Assembly: GCA_902461995.1 (NCBI GenBank)
Contig: CABQAA010000038.1
Coordinates: forward strand, 1-11,515
Direction of reading: 5' to 3'
Length of the DNA stretch: 11,515 nucleotides
Source of the DNA: an uncultured Oscillospiraceae bacterium
Lineage (GTDB): Bacteria > Bacillota > Clostridia > Oscillospirales > Acutalibacteraceae
Both the position numbers and the translations under genes were made by a program. Under the pieces are notes generated by a model. It ran no database searches. It worked only from the letters and a program-made list of their open reading frames with translations, and was not told where the DNA came from. Below, piece after piece: positions 1 through 6,496 of this stretch (position 1 is the stretch's first letter; each line of letters starts with the position of its first letter).

Positions 1-581
1 ATGGCCGTCGCCCCGATGGGCCCGGGAAAGTCCCCCTGCAGGACATTGAGCCATGTCAAACTCGTGCCGCCTCCGCTGTTCAAGAGAGCGTTCGGAGACG
101 GAGCGGTGAGGATGCCGGCCGTATCCCCAAGCGGCAAGGGAGAGGTCTGACCCGCATAGGGATACAGGAAAAGGCGGCCCGGAAAGCACACCGTCACCAC
201 CGCAAGACCGGCGGCCGCAGGATTGAACACATTTCGTCCGGTTCCGCCGAAAGGCATTTTGACCACGAGAATGGCAAAGGCAGCCGCGATGGCCGGCAGC
301 CAATAGGGAGACAGAGGGGACATCATCGCCCCCACGAGGCCGCCGGTGACGGCGGCGGTGCCGTCGAGCAAGGTCGGTTTTCGATGCATGAGCAGGCAGC
401 CGAACAGTTCACAAAGCATGGCCGTTCCGATGCCGATCAACACGAGCAGCACCGGCCGCATGCCGTAATAGACGAAGGAAAAGACGCACAAAGGGACAAG
501 GGCGATGAGAACGTCCAGAGACAGGGCGGCGGACCGCTCGGTCAGGCGCACGTGGGGCGCGTTGGTCATTTTAAACGTCAT
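1..581 (-). CDS. rnfD: RnfD, membrane subunit of Rnf electron transport complex (partial, 3' end outside window)
   Basis: About 193 residues are visible and the gene continues past the left edge. RnfD is an integral-membrane, FMN-carrying subunit of the Rnf complex, which couples ferredoxin/NAD redox chemistry to Na+ or H+ transport. The visible part opens with a PHVRLTERS-type cytoplasmic start, then hydrophobic segments (LDVLIALVPLCVFSFVYY, then VLLVLIGIGTAMLCELFGC), the block FGGTGRNVFNPAA that matches the family's FGGxGxNxFNPA signature, and at the very edge FPGPIGATA. That last block sits where family members carry the covalent-FMN threonine; this assignment is from memory of the family. 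Start choice: ATGs at 584, 581 and 569 are all in frame. GGGGTGA at 593-587 is well spaced for 581, which overlaps the rnfC stop region by 11 bases. ATG 569 would instead leave a one-base gap. Tight coupling to rnfC indicates one operon. Confidence 0.88.
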   Translation of the reverse strand, partial: MTFKMTNAPHVRLTERSAALSLDVLIALVPLCVFSFVYYGMRPVLLVLIGIGTAMLCELFGCLLMHRKPTLLDGTAAVTGGLVGAMMSPLSPYWLPAIAAAFAILVVKMPFGGTGRNVFNPAAAGLAVVTVCFPGRLFLYPYAGQTSPLPLGDTAGILTAPSPNALLNSGGGTSLTWLNVLQGDFPGPIGATA

Positions 582-1848
582 CATCGTCACCCCATTCAAA
601 AAAGATGGTGCCGTTGGTGCCGGCCGCTTCCTGGACCCGCACGGCGACATCCCGGCCGGCAGGACAGACGTAGGAACAGGCGCCGCAGCCGTCGCAGGCC
701 TCCGGATGGAGGGCGGCGAGGCGTTCATAATGCATATTTTCCAGGCGCCGGACGATTTCATACGGAAGCAGTCCGGCGTGGCAGGCATGCACGCAACGGC
801 CGCAGCCGATGCAACTGCCCTGGGAGAGGAGAACGGGACGGGTTTTCAGCGCCAACAGGCAGGTCATCCCGGGCAGAACGGGCAGTTCGTCGGACGGCGC
901 GGTCCGTCCGGTCATCAGATCACCGAGAATGAGGTAATGGGGATCCTCCCGCAGTCCGCAGTGGGCCAGAACCTCCCGAATGGGTACGCCGAATGGGACA
1001 GTCAAATTCTGAGGAGTGGCGACCGCATCCCCTGCAACGGTGATGACGCAAGACGTCTGAGGTTCCCCAAAGGCCGCCGCCCGATAGAGCGCTAAAAGCG
1101 CCTGTACGCCGATGCGGCGCAGCAGCGGAGCGGGGCGCAGGGGGGAAGAGGGCGCATAGCGGTCCACCGGATAGCGGCGGCGCACCTGGAAGAGATGCTC
1201 CTCTCCCAAACGCTGCTGCAGCGACCGGCGGCGGTCGCCCGGTAGGCAAACGGCCACATGATAGGCGGTGGTCCCCACACAGCGTGCGGCCAGGCCCAGT
1301 CCCTGACCGACCTGTTCGGCAGAGCGGCTCAGAACCGTCCAGGCACTGGAGGCGTAGGGTTCGGGCTCTACCCCGTCTGCAACGAGGCAGCCGCATCCTT
1401 CGCTTTTCCATTGCGAAAGCTTAAGATGCAGCGGCACGCCGTCGAGTTCATCGATAATACCTGCGTTTCGCGCGGCCTCGATTACCCCGCCCGGCGACAG
1501 CCGTTCAATTGCAGCAGGTTTGTTCTCCTGCGCAGGCTCTTCGTCGGGCACCACGGCAATAACGGCGCAGTCGAGCGGCCCATACAGAGGATGGGACAGC
1601 GTACAGGCGCCCTCCAAACTCCCCGTGACGCTGGCAAACACCGGCAGGGAAGCCGAGTCACCGGGAATCACGAGAGGCTGATTTTTCCGAATAATGGCAT
1701 GCAACGGATGGGCGGGCCTCTCCCCCTGCTCGGCGTAGGCAAGTGGAAGATAGAGGGGTCCCTTCGCCTCGAGGGTGGATAGTTCGCGGGAGGCGGCCGG
1801 TTCTTTCAAGTAGGTCAACCGGACACCCCGTTTTGTCTGAATAGGCAT
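571..1848 (-). CDS. rnfC: RnfC-like subunit with intact 2x[4Fe-4S] module but degenerate nucleotide/flavin-binding region
   Basis: 425 residues, close to the usual clostridial RnfC length of about 440. RnfC is the peripheral subunit that normally exchanges electrons with NAD(H) through FMN and Fe-S clusters. Recognisable blocks in order: an RnfC N-terminal barrel-like part (ASLPVFASVTGSLEG, about 67-80); EPEPY (161-165), which aligns with the family's ECEPY; RRRYPVDRY (223-231) for the KYPxGxE block; an SLBB-like part (VAGDAVATPQNLTVPFG, 271-287); GDLMTG (309-314) for GGPMMG; and two ferredoxin motifs, C346/C349/C352/C356 and C385/C388/C391/C395. Odd points: the glycine-rich GMGGAGFPTH loop expected near 131-141 reads IIDELDGVPLH, and the TGREVPSGGLP block after RYP is not recognisable. 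The reading frame is continuous, so no frameshift is needed. Start ATG 1848 has AAAGGCGG ten bases upstream. No convincing promoter was seen for it. Confidence 0.83.
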   Translation of the reverse strand: MPIQTKRGVRLTYLKEPAASRELSTLEAKGPLYLPLAYAEQGERPAHPLHAIIRKNQPLVIPGDSASLPVFASVTGSLEGACTLSHPLYGPLDCAVIAVVPDEEPAQENKPAAIERLSPGGVIEAARNAGIIDELDGVPLHLKLSQWKSEGCGCLVADGVEPEPYASSAWTVLSRSAEQVGQGLGLAARCVGTTAYHVAVCLPGDRRRSLQQRLGEEHLFQVRRRYPVDRYAPSSPLRPAPLLRRIGVQALLALYRAAAFGEPQTSCVITVAGDAVATPQNLTVPFGVPIREVLAHCGLREDPHYLILGDLMTGRTAPSDELPVLPGMTCLLALKTRPVLLSQGSCIGCGRCVHACHAGLLPYEIVRRLENMHYERLAALHPEACDGCGACSYVCPAGRDVAVRVQEAAGTNGTIFFEWGDDDDV

Positions 1849-1900
1849 GGATACAAACCGCCTTTCGCCCGGGCGTCGAAACGTTCCAGTTTTTCACCTC

Positions 1901-1929
1901 TTGCAAAGTGCTGGTCCTGCTAATATGAT
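1901..1929 (+). promoter_or_regulatory. Predicted sigma-A promoter of mecA
   Basis: TTGCAA at 1901-1906 (4 of 6 consensus positions) is followed after a 17-base spacer by TATGAT at 1924-1929 (5 of 6). Transcription would start near 1936, giving a leader of about 90 bases that begins at the GC hairpin next to it. No equally good promoter is visible on the opposite strand for rnfC in this divergent gap. Confidence 0.55.
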
Positions 1930-1936
1930 GGTAGTA

Positions 1937-1965
1937 GGGCAGGGGCCCCCTGGGGGGGCCTGTCC
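1937..1965 (+). promoter_or_regulatory. GC-rich stem-loop at the predicted 5' end of the mecA mRNA
   Basis: GGCCCCC (1944-1950) pairs perfectly with GGGGGCC (1954-1960) around a TGG loop. Five further pairs, GGGCA (1937-1941) with TGTCC (1961-1965), extend the stem past a two-base bulge. It is not followed by a T run on either strand, so it is not a typical terminator. Its position directly at the predicted mecA start site suggests an mRNA-end stabiliser or leader element; that role is inference. Confidence 0.5.
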
Positions 1966-2025
1966 GATCATTCCGCGCCGGAAACCGATGCCGCCCGGCA
2001 CGGCAGAAAAGGAGGGGGTACAGCC

Positions 2026-2625
2026 GTGAAAATGGAACAGTTGGAGAACGGCTGTTTGAAGATATTTCTGGATGAAACCGATATGAAGGAGATGGGGCTG
2101 CGGTTTGAAGAGATGGATTACCGCGACACCGCCACCCGAGAAGCGATCGCCCGTTTGTTGGAGACGGCCCGGACAGAAACCGGATTTGAGGCCCCCGATG
2201 GGCTGCTCGTCGAGGTGCTCCCCCTGGATAAAGGGTGCCTGATTCTCATGACGCCAAGCCGGACATCCTCCGCCGCGCCGCCGTCAGAACGCCGGCGGTT
2301 CCGCATGGTGCGGGCCGGCGGGCCGTTTGTCTACGCTGTGGACGGAGTGGATCAGCTGTTTCAGCTTTGCGCCGGGCTGAAACGGTTTCGGCGTCCGGGA
2401 GATGAAACCGCTTTTCGGGAACCCGCTTCTTCGCTGTATAAATTCGGGAACGGGTACCGGCTGGTCATTTATCCCGGCTTTGTCACTCCGAGGGGAATGA
2501 GCGGCATGCTCTCGGAGTTCGGCAAACTGGTAGGCGAGGGGGATGCCGCCGCGGCTTTTACCGCAGAGCACGGACAGCCGCTCGCCATCGGCGATGCGGT
2601 CGACCGCCTGGGGCGCTGCTCCTGA
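2026..2625 (+). CDS. mecA: MecA-type adaptor protein (ClpC/competence regulator family)
   Basis: 199 residues, slightly short for the family (about 200-240). MecA proteins deliver substrates to the ClpCP protease through an N-terminal substrate-binding part and a C-terminal ClpC-binding domain; in Bacillus they target the competence regulator ComK. The N-terminus fits the family well: MEQLENGCLKIFLDETDMKE, then a GLRFEEMDY stretch, and VEVLPLDKGCLILMTP (about 66-81) for the conserved LDKGLEI-type block. A variable linker with TSSAAPPSERR (about 85-95) separates the C-terminal domain, which contains FRMVRAG, DQLFQLC, SLYKFGNGYRLVIYP and an EFG/EHG ending typical of MecA. Start choice: GTG 2026 has an ideal ribosome site, GGAGGGGG at 2011-2018, seven bases upstream; ATG 2032 would be 13 bases away. 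It is convergent with rpe, with a single base between the two stop codons. The substrate here is unknown. Confidence 0.85.
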   Translation: MKMEQLENGCLKIFLDETDMKEMGLRFEEMDYRDTATREAIARLLETARTETGFEAPDGLLVEVLPLDKGCLILMTPSRTSSAAPPSERRRFRMVRAGGPFVYAVDGVDQLFQLCAGLKRFRRPGDETAFREPASSLYKFGNGYRLVIYPGFVTPRGMSGMLSEFGKLVGEGDAAAAFTAEHGQPLAIGDAVDRLGRCS

Positions 2626-2626
2626 A

Positions 2627-3274
2627 TCAGGCCAAAGCGTGAAGTTTGTCAACCAGTGCCGTGGGATCGGAAGAATTGAACAGTGCGCTGCCCACCACCG
2701 CAACGTCCGCCCCGGCACGGACGGCCAGCGGAGCGGTTGCCTCACCGATGCCGCCGTCAACTTCAATGCGGACATTGAGTCCGCGCCGGTCGATTTCCGA
2801 ACGGATGGCCGCGATTTTCGGGAGCATATCCTCCATGAAGGCTTGTCCGCCGAAGCCGGGCTCCACCGTCATCACCAGAACCATGTCCAGCCGGTCGAGA
2901 TACGGGAACACCGCCTCGGCCGGCGTGGCGGGTTTTAGAGTGAGGGCGGTTTTTTTGCCTCTCGCGCGGATATCGGCAAGCGTTTCATCGATCGGCGCGT
3001 CGCTCTCCAGATGAAAATTGATGAGATCCGCTCCGGCGTCGGCAAAAGCCCCGATCAGCCGCTGGGGAAGCTGCATCATCAGGTGTACGTCGAACGGCAG
3101 ACTGGTCAGAGGCCGAAGCCGGGCGATCACGGGAGGACCAAAGCTGAGATTCGGAACAAACACACCGTCCATGACATCCAGGTGGACCATATCGGCTCCC
3201 GTTTTCTCGACAAAGGCCATTTCCCGGTCGAGATGAGCGTAATCACAGGTCAAAATAGAAGGGGAAACTTTCAT
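2627..3274 (-). CDS. rpe: Ribulose-phosphate 3-epimerase
   Basis: 215 residues, normal length. Rpe interconverts D-ribulose 5-phosphate and D-xylulose 5-phosphate in the non-oxidative pentose phosphate pathway, in the cytoplasm. It is a TIM barrel starting MKVSPSIL. Metal and catalytic residues are all visible: H31 and D33 in MVHLDVMDG, H64 in FDVHLMM, and D173 in VDGGI. MTVEPGFGGQ (135-144) is the phosphate-loop-side signature, and VVGSALF ends the barrel. ATG 3274 is chosen because the family starts MxxxPSIL and AAAGGAA lies about 12 bases upstream. An in-frame upstream extension to 3367 would cross the predicted promoter and has no family match. In some Firmicutes rpe sits with prkC/rsgA; here it stands between mecA and lepA as a single transcription unit. 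Confidence 0.96.
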   Translation of the reverse strand: MKVSPSILTCDYAHLDREMAFVEKTGADMVHLDVMDGVFVPNLSFGPPVIARLRPLTSLPFDVHLMMQLPQRLIGAFADAGADLINFHLESDAPIDETLADIRARGKKTALTLKPATPAEAVFPYLDRLDMVLVMTVEPGFGGQAFMEDMLPKIAAIRSEIDRRGLNVRIEVDGGIGEATAPLAVRAGADVAVVGSALFNSSDPTALVDKLHALA

Positions 3275-3301
3275 GCAGCAATTCGTTCCTTTCTGGGGAG
3301 A

Positions 3302-3330
3302 GGCTCGGCGCAAGTCGGGCCTTTTTTCTT
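3302..3330 (+). terminator. Rho-independent terminator on the plus strand, antisense to the rpe leader
   Basis: GGCTCGGC (3302-3309), loop GCAA, GTCGGGCC (3314-3321) form an eight-pair stem with two G-U wobbles and a GNRA loop. TTTTTTCTT (3322-3330) follows directly. The T run is only on the plus strand, so this would stop rightward transcription. The only plus-strand gene to its left is mecA, which has no room for a terminator before rpe. Confidence 0.6.
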
Positions 3331-3335
3331 GTTTC

Positions 3336-3364
3336 ATTGTACCCGATGAGAGGAGATTCGTCAA
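3336..3364 (-). promoter_or_regulatory. Predicted sigma-A promoter of rpe
   Basis: Read on the minus strand: TTGACG (3364-3359), a 17-base spacer, and TACAAT (3341-3336), each 5 of 6 matches to consensus. Transcription would start near 3329, giving a leader of about 55 bases before ATG 3274. Confidence 0.75.
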
Positions 3365-3413
3365 CAAAGGGGCCCATACATAAATTTACCCGTAACGTCT
3401 TGTGGTCCCTTCC

Positions 3414-3434
3414 GAAAACGCCGCCGGCGTTTTC
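3414..3434. terminator. Perfect inverted repeat, possible bidirectional terminator
   Basis: GAAAACGCC (3414-3422), loop GCC, GGCGTTTTC (3426-3434) give nine perfect pairs. The T run is inside the stem on both strands rather than after it, so termination is only possible, not typical. It could equally be part of the repeat unit beside it (3440-3501). Confidence 0.4.
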
Positions 3435-3439
3435 CCGAC

Positions 3440-3588
3440 CGTCCGGAATGAGCGGGGGCGAGGCCAAAAAACGTCCGTAGGAAATTCTCTTTTGGGGAGT
3501 GGAAACCACGCCGGGCGATTCCGCTGTAGGCGGAATGAGCGGGGGCCGGTCCCAAAAGAACGTCCGAAAAAATCCTTTTTAGGGACCG
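3440..3588. repeat. Two diverged direct copies of an intergenic repeat, about 87 bp apart
   Basis: Copy 1 is about 3440-3501 and copy 2 about 3527-3588. They share GGAATGAGCGGGGGC exactly (3445-3459 and 3532-3546), then AAAA-ACGTCCG, then a T-rich stretch ending in GGGGA or AGGGA. The shared block starts are 87 bases apart, with small indels later. Each copy can fold: CCAAAA/TTTTGG in copy 1, a 10-bp arm pair in copy 2, and ATTCCGC (3518-3524) with GCGGAAT (3530-3536) between them. The stretch between lepA and rpe has no gene. Whether other copies exist in the genome cannot be seen here. Confidence 0.7.
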
Positions 3589-3591
3589 GCC
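3544..3591 (-). terminator. Long inverted repeat directly after the lepA stop codon, possible terminator
   Basis: GGCCGGTCCC (3544-3553) and GGGACCGGCC (3582-3591) are perfect 10-bp arms, and AAAA/TTTT next to them can extend the stem past one bulged base. On the minus strand the structure begins at the lepA stop (TAG, 3593-3591). A TTTTTT run lies inside the loop rather than after the stem, so this is not a canonical intrinsic terminator. It is also part of repeat copy 2. Confidence 0.45.
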
Positions 3592-5402
3592 TAGTCGTCT
3601 CCCAATTTGAGCACAGCCATGAAGGCCTCCTGCGGTACTTCGACGCTGCCGAGGCGGCGCATCCGCTTCTTACCCTCTTTCTGCTTCTCGAGCAGCTTCT
3701 TTTTCCGGGTGATATCGCCGCCATAGCACTTCGCGAGCACATCCTTGCGCAGGGCCCGCACGGTTTCCCGGGCAATCACCTTGCCGCCGATAGCGGCTTG
3801 GATGGGCACCTCGAACAGTTGGCGGGGGATATTCTGCTGCAGCCGCTCACACAGACGGCGGCCCCTGGCATATGCATTTTCCGCGAACACGATGAAGGAC
3901 AAAGCGTCCACGATTTCGCCGTTTAAGAGGATATCCAGCTTGACGAGATCGGATTTCACATACCCTTTGAATTCATAATCAAAGCTCGCGTAGCCCTTGG
4001 TCCGGGATTTGAGCGCATCGAAGAAATCGTACACGATCTCATTGAGCGGCATCTCGTAGTGGATGTCTACCCGGGTGGGATCGAGGTATTTCATATCTTT
4101 GAATACGCCGCGGCGTTCCTGGCAGAGCTCCATGATGTTTCCGACATAATCGTTCGGGGCCAGGATATGGGCGTCGGTATAGGGCTCTTCCGCCATCTGA
4201 ATAGCGCCGGGATCGGGATAATTCGTCGGATTGTCGATATACTGGACCGTTCCGTCCGACAGGGTCAGACGGTAGATGACGCTCGGGGCGGTGGTGATGA
4301 GATCGAGGTCGTATTCCCGTTCCAGCCGTTCCTGAATGATCTCCATATGGAGCAGGCCCAGGAATCCGCAGCGGAAGCCGAAACCGAGCGCCGCCGAGGT
4401 CTCGGGCTCGAAGGTCAGGGAGGCGTCGTTGAGCTGGAGGCGTTCGAGCGCTTCCCGGAGGTCCTGATAATGGGCGCCGTCGGCCGGGAAAATGCCGCAG
4501 AAGACCATGGGATTGACCTTGCGGTAGCCGGGCAGAGGCGCGGCCGCCGGGCGGTCAGCCAGGGTGACGGTGTCGCCTACCCGGGCGTCATGCACGGTTT
4601 TGATGGCGGCGGCGATATACCCCACCTGGCCGGCTTCGAGGCCGGACTGGGGTTCCAGACGGCCGGGACGCATGATCCCCGTTTCGACAACATCGAAACG
4701 GGCACCGGTGGCCATCATCTGGATGGTGTCGCCGGGTTTCACCCGGCCTTCCTTGAGCCGGATATACACGATGACGCCTTTATAGCTGTCGTAGTAGCTG
4801 TCGAAGATGAGCGCTTGCAGAGGGGCGTCGGCATCGCCGGAGGGCGGCGGGACGAGTTTGACCACCGCCTCGAGCACAGCCTCGATGTTGGTGCCTTGTT
4901 TGGCGGACACCAGGGGAGCGTCGGCCGCCTCGATACCGATGATATCCTCGATTTCGTGCCGGACCTCTTCAGGCCGGGCGGCGGGCAGATCGATTTTATT
5001 GACGACCGGGACGATTTCGAGACCGTGCTCCGACGCGAGATAGGTATTGGCAAGGGTCTGGGCCTCGATGCCCTGGGACGCGTCGACAATCAGAATGGCG
5101 CCCTCGCAGGCCGCGAGGGAACGGGACACTTCGTAGTTAAAGTCGACGTGTCCGGGCGTATCGATTAAATTAAAGGTATAGGTACGGCCGTCCGCGGCGT
5201 CGTAATTCAGGGTGACGGCGTGGGCTTTGATCGTGATGCCCCGTTCGCGTTCGAGGTCCATGCTGTCGAGCAGCTGATCCTCCATGTCCCGCAGCTCGAC
5301 CGTCCGGGTCTTTTCCAGGATCCGGTCGGCCAGCGTGGACTTTCCGTGGTCGATATGGGCGATGATGCAGAAGTTGCGGGTCAAATCCCGATTTCCGGAC
5401 AT
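3591..5402 (-). CDS. lepA: Elongation factor 4 (LepA), ribosome back-translocation GTPase
   Basis: 603 residues, the normal family size. LepA/EF4 is a translational GTPase that acts on stalled or mistranslocated ribosomes. The GTPase domain shows G1 AHIDHGKS (15-22), the RGITIKA switch region (54-60), G3 DTPGH (81-85) and G4 NKID (135-138). Domain II follows (KEGRVKPGDTIQMM), then EF-G-like domains (GFGFRCGFLGLLHMEIIQERLERE), and the LepA-specific C-terminal domain with CYGGDITRKKKLLEKQKEGK and GSVEVPQEAFMAVLKL. ATG 5402 is chosen because GAGGTG lies seven bases upstream and the family begins just before RNFCIIAHIDHG. The frame is open to 5516 but that extension crosses the promoter. It is a single-gene unit with its own promoter; in many Firmicutes lepA precedes hemN/hrcA, which is not the case here. 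Confidence 0.97.
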   Translation of the reverse strand: MSGNRDLTRNFCIIAHIDHGKSTLADRILEKTRTVELRDMEDQLLDSMDLERERGITIKAHAVTLNYDAADGRTYTFNLIDTPGHVDFNYEVSRSLAACEGAILIVDASQGIEAQTLANTYLASEHGLEIVPVVNKIDLPAARPEEVRHEIEDIIGIEAADAPLVSAKQGTNIEAVLEAVVKLVPPPSGDADAPLQALIFDSYYDSYKGVIVYIRLKEGRVKPGDTIQMMATGARFDVVETGIMRPGRLEPQSGLEAGQVGYIAAAIKTVHDARVGDTVTLADRPAAAPLPGYRKVNPMVFCGIFPADGAHYQDLREALERLQLNDASLTFEPETSAALGFGFRCGFLGLLHMEIIQERLEREYDLDLITTAPSVIYRLTLSDGTVQYIDNPTNYPDPGAIQMAEEPYTDAHILAPNDYVGNIMELCQERRGVFKDMKYLDPTRVDIHYEMPLNEIVYDFFDALKSRTKGYASFDYEFKGYVKSDLVKLDILLNGEIVDALSFIVFAENAYARGRRLCERLQQNIPRQLFEVPIQAAIGGKVIARETVRALRKDVLAKCYGGDITRKKKLLEKQKEGKKRMRRLGSVEVPQEAFMAVLKLGDD

Positions 5403-5419
5403 ATCGTTACACCTCGTTC

Positions 5420-5440
5420 TTCCGCCGTACTCCGGCGGAA
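5420..5440 (-). promoter_or_regulatory. Stem-loop in the lepA leader
   Basis: TTCCGCCG (5420-5427), loop TACTC, CGGCGGAA (5433-5440): eight perfect pairs. It lies between the predicted start site and the GAGGTG ribosome site, ending a few bases short of it. There is no T run, so it is not a terminator. A role in mRNA stability or translation is inference. Confidence 0.5.
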
Positions 5441-5442
5441 TA

Positions 5443-5500
5443 TGGCCAGTATAAGGGCAGAGACATCTATTCAATCGTATAGTATACCATAAACTGGCCA
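5443..5500. repeat. Inverted repeat TGGCCAGT / ACTGGCCA bracketing the lepA start site
   Basis: TGGCCAGT (5443-5450) and ACTGGCCA (5493-5500) are perfect 8-bp inverted copies about 50 bp apart centre to centre. The match extends to TGGCCAGT(A/T)TA. One copy lies in the -35/-10 spacer and the other downstream of +1, as paired operator half-sites might. No regulator is suggested by the neighbouring genes. Confidence 0.4.
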
Positions 5501-5510
5501 GGACAGGCAA
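5481..5510 (-). promoter_or_regulatory. Predicted sigma-A promoter of lepA
   Basis: On the minus strand: TTGCCT (5510-5505), an 18-base spacer, and TATACT (5486-5481) preceded by TGG, i.e. an extended -10 (TGnTATACT). A second TATACT lies downstream (5454-5449) with a poorer -35. Confidence 0.65.
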
Positions 5511-5757
5511 CAGCATATTTTATGGAGTTTGTGAGGCCGTGACGGCGGATATTCCGGTCCGGCCGCGCATGCAGACGCCTTCCGGCCCGGCATGGCATGG
5601 GGGGATTCGTGGCAAAAGCCGGACAAAATGGAAAGCCCTTTTTTGTCTGAAAGAGTCTTCCGTTGTTTGAATGCCATCGATGTATGGAAACGATGTCCGG
5701 TTGCGGGTCCTGTTTCAAGGTAAGACGGGAAAACCGTGTTCGCGGATGAAAGACAGA
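5511..5757. other. Intergenic stretch without a supported gene
   Basis: This is most of the gap between spoVT and lepA. It holds short GC-rich complementary runs (CCGGTCCGG near 5555 and CCGGCCCGG near 5582) and a seven-pair GACAAAA / TTTTGTC hairpin (5622-5628 / 5641-5647), none with terminator or riboswitch form. Short reading frames exist on the minus strand but have no ribosome site or family match. No RNA gene was recognised. Confidence 0.5.
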
Positions 5758-5784
5758 CCCGGCGTCCCCAAAAGGAACGCCGGG
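5758..5784 (-). terminator. Probable terminator of spoVT
   Basis: CCCGGCGT (5758-5765) and ACGCCGGG (5777-5784) form an eight-pair perfect stem, and CC/GG in the loop can add pairs. It lies 15 bases past the spoVT stop. On the minus strand it is followed by TCTGTCTTTC, a weak T-rich tail. Confidence 0.5.
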
Positions 5785-5799
5785 CCTGGTTTACCGTTT

Positions 5800-6342
5800 T
5801 TATTCTTCCATTTGACGGCCGAGGAAGGCCGCGGCAACCTGGGTGAGCTTGACATCGCCCTCCCCGGGTACTGCGCCGCTCTCAGGCAGGATCAGGCAGA
5901 CGGTGCCCGTCACGTCGCCGGAGGCGATGATCGGCACCGCCACAGCGGCATACCGGTCCATGCTTTCGACCGGCTGTAGGCGTTTTTGATCCCCGGCCTT
6001 GGCGATATGGGTCTGGCGCTGCTCCATCAGCTCTTCGAGCTGGGCGGATACACGCCGCTCATAATAATCTTTTTTGGGAAGGCCGGCGACTGCCACGACA
6101 TGATCCCGGTCGCTGATGATGACGGGCAGGCCGCAGGCCCTCGACATCACATCGGCATACTGATTGGCAAACGGCGACATTTCTCCCACAGGCGAATACT
6201 TTTTGAAGACCACTTCTCCATCGTTGTCGGTGAAAATTTCAAGCGGATCCCCTTCGCGAATGCGCATAGTGCGTCGGATTTCTTTCGGTATGACCACACG
6301 ACCGAGGTCGTCGATTCTTCTCACGATTCCCGTAGCTTTCAT
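5800..6342 (-). CDS. spoVT: Stage V sporulation protein T, AbrB-type forespore transcription regulator
   Basis: 180 residues, nearly the same as Bacillus SpoVT (178). SpoVT is a DNA-binding regulator made in the developing forespore that tunes sigma-G-dependent genes for coat, cortex and germination. The N-terminal AbrB/SpoVT swapped-hairpin domain is very clear: MKATGIVRRIDDLGRVVIP, KEIRRTMRIREGDPLEIF, then DGEVVFKKYSPVGE (to about residue 54). The rest is a GAF-like sensor domain (about 55-178) with AVAVPIIASGDVTGTVCLI. Start ATG 6342 has GGAGG eight bases upstream. It sits alone between htrA and lepA, each separated from it by terminators. The upstream 200 bases are AT-rich. TATAAA at 6435-6430 (minus) is a possible -10, but no convincing -35 was found for sigma-A or sigma-G. 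The gene implies an endospore-forming host. Confidence 0.95.
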   Translation of the reverse strand: MKATGIVRRIDDLGRVVIPKEIRRTMRIREGDPLEIFTDNDGEVVFKKYSPVGEMSPFANQYADVMSRACGLPVIISDRDHVVAVAGLPKKDYYERRVSAQLEELMEQRQTHIAKAGDQKRLQPVESMDRYAAVAVPIIASGDVTGTVCLILPESGAVPGEGDVKLTQVAAAFLGRQMEE

Positions 6343-6496
6343 TGGCTTTTCCTCCGTATGATGTTGTCGAATACAGGTTCGTTTGGAATGTGAACCTTGT
6401 CTGGGTTTAGTGTTTGTTTCGAAGCAAAATTTATACGGAAAATTTTGAAAAGCCGAATGGATTTTTTTGTAATTTATAACAAGAAAAGACGGGATG

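Noticed and set aside
1258..1782. Plus-strand frame antisense to rnfC
   Set aside because: rnfC carries family motifs through the whole stretch; the plus frame shows none.
571..1848. Frameshift as the cause of the degenerate rnfC region
   Set aside because: Family-like sequence continues in the same frame before, within (EPEPY, RYP) and after the region, so the changes are substitutions and short deletions, not a frame change.
3402..3926. Plus-strand frame across the intergenic repeats into lepA
   Set aside because: The repeated NERG pattern comes from the DNA repeat; there is no ribosome site, and half the frame is antisense to lepA.
4059..5168. Open plus-strand frame of about 369 codons
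   Set aside because: Antisense to lepA, no ribosome site, Gly/Asp-rich composition typical of a shadow frame.
5471..5677. Minus-strand 68-codon frame between spoVT and lepA
   Set aside because: It overlaps the lepA promoter, lacks a ribosome site and has no recognisable domain.
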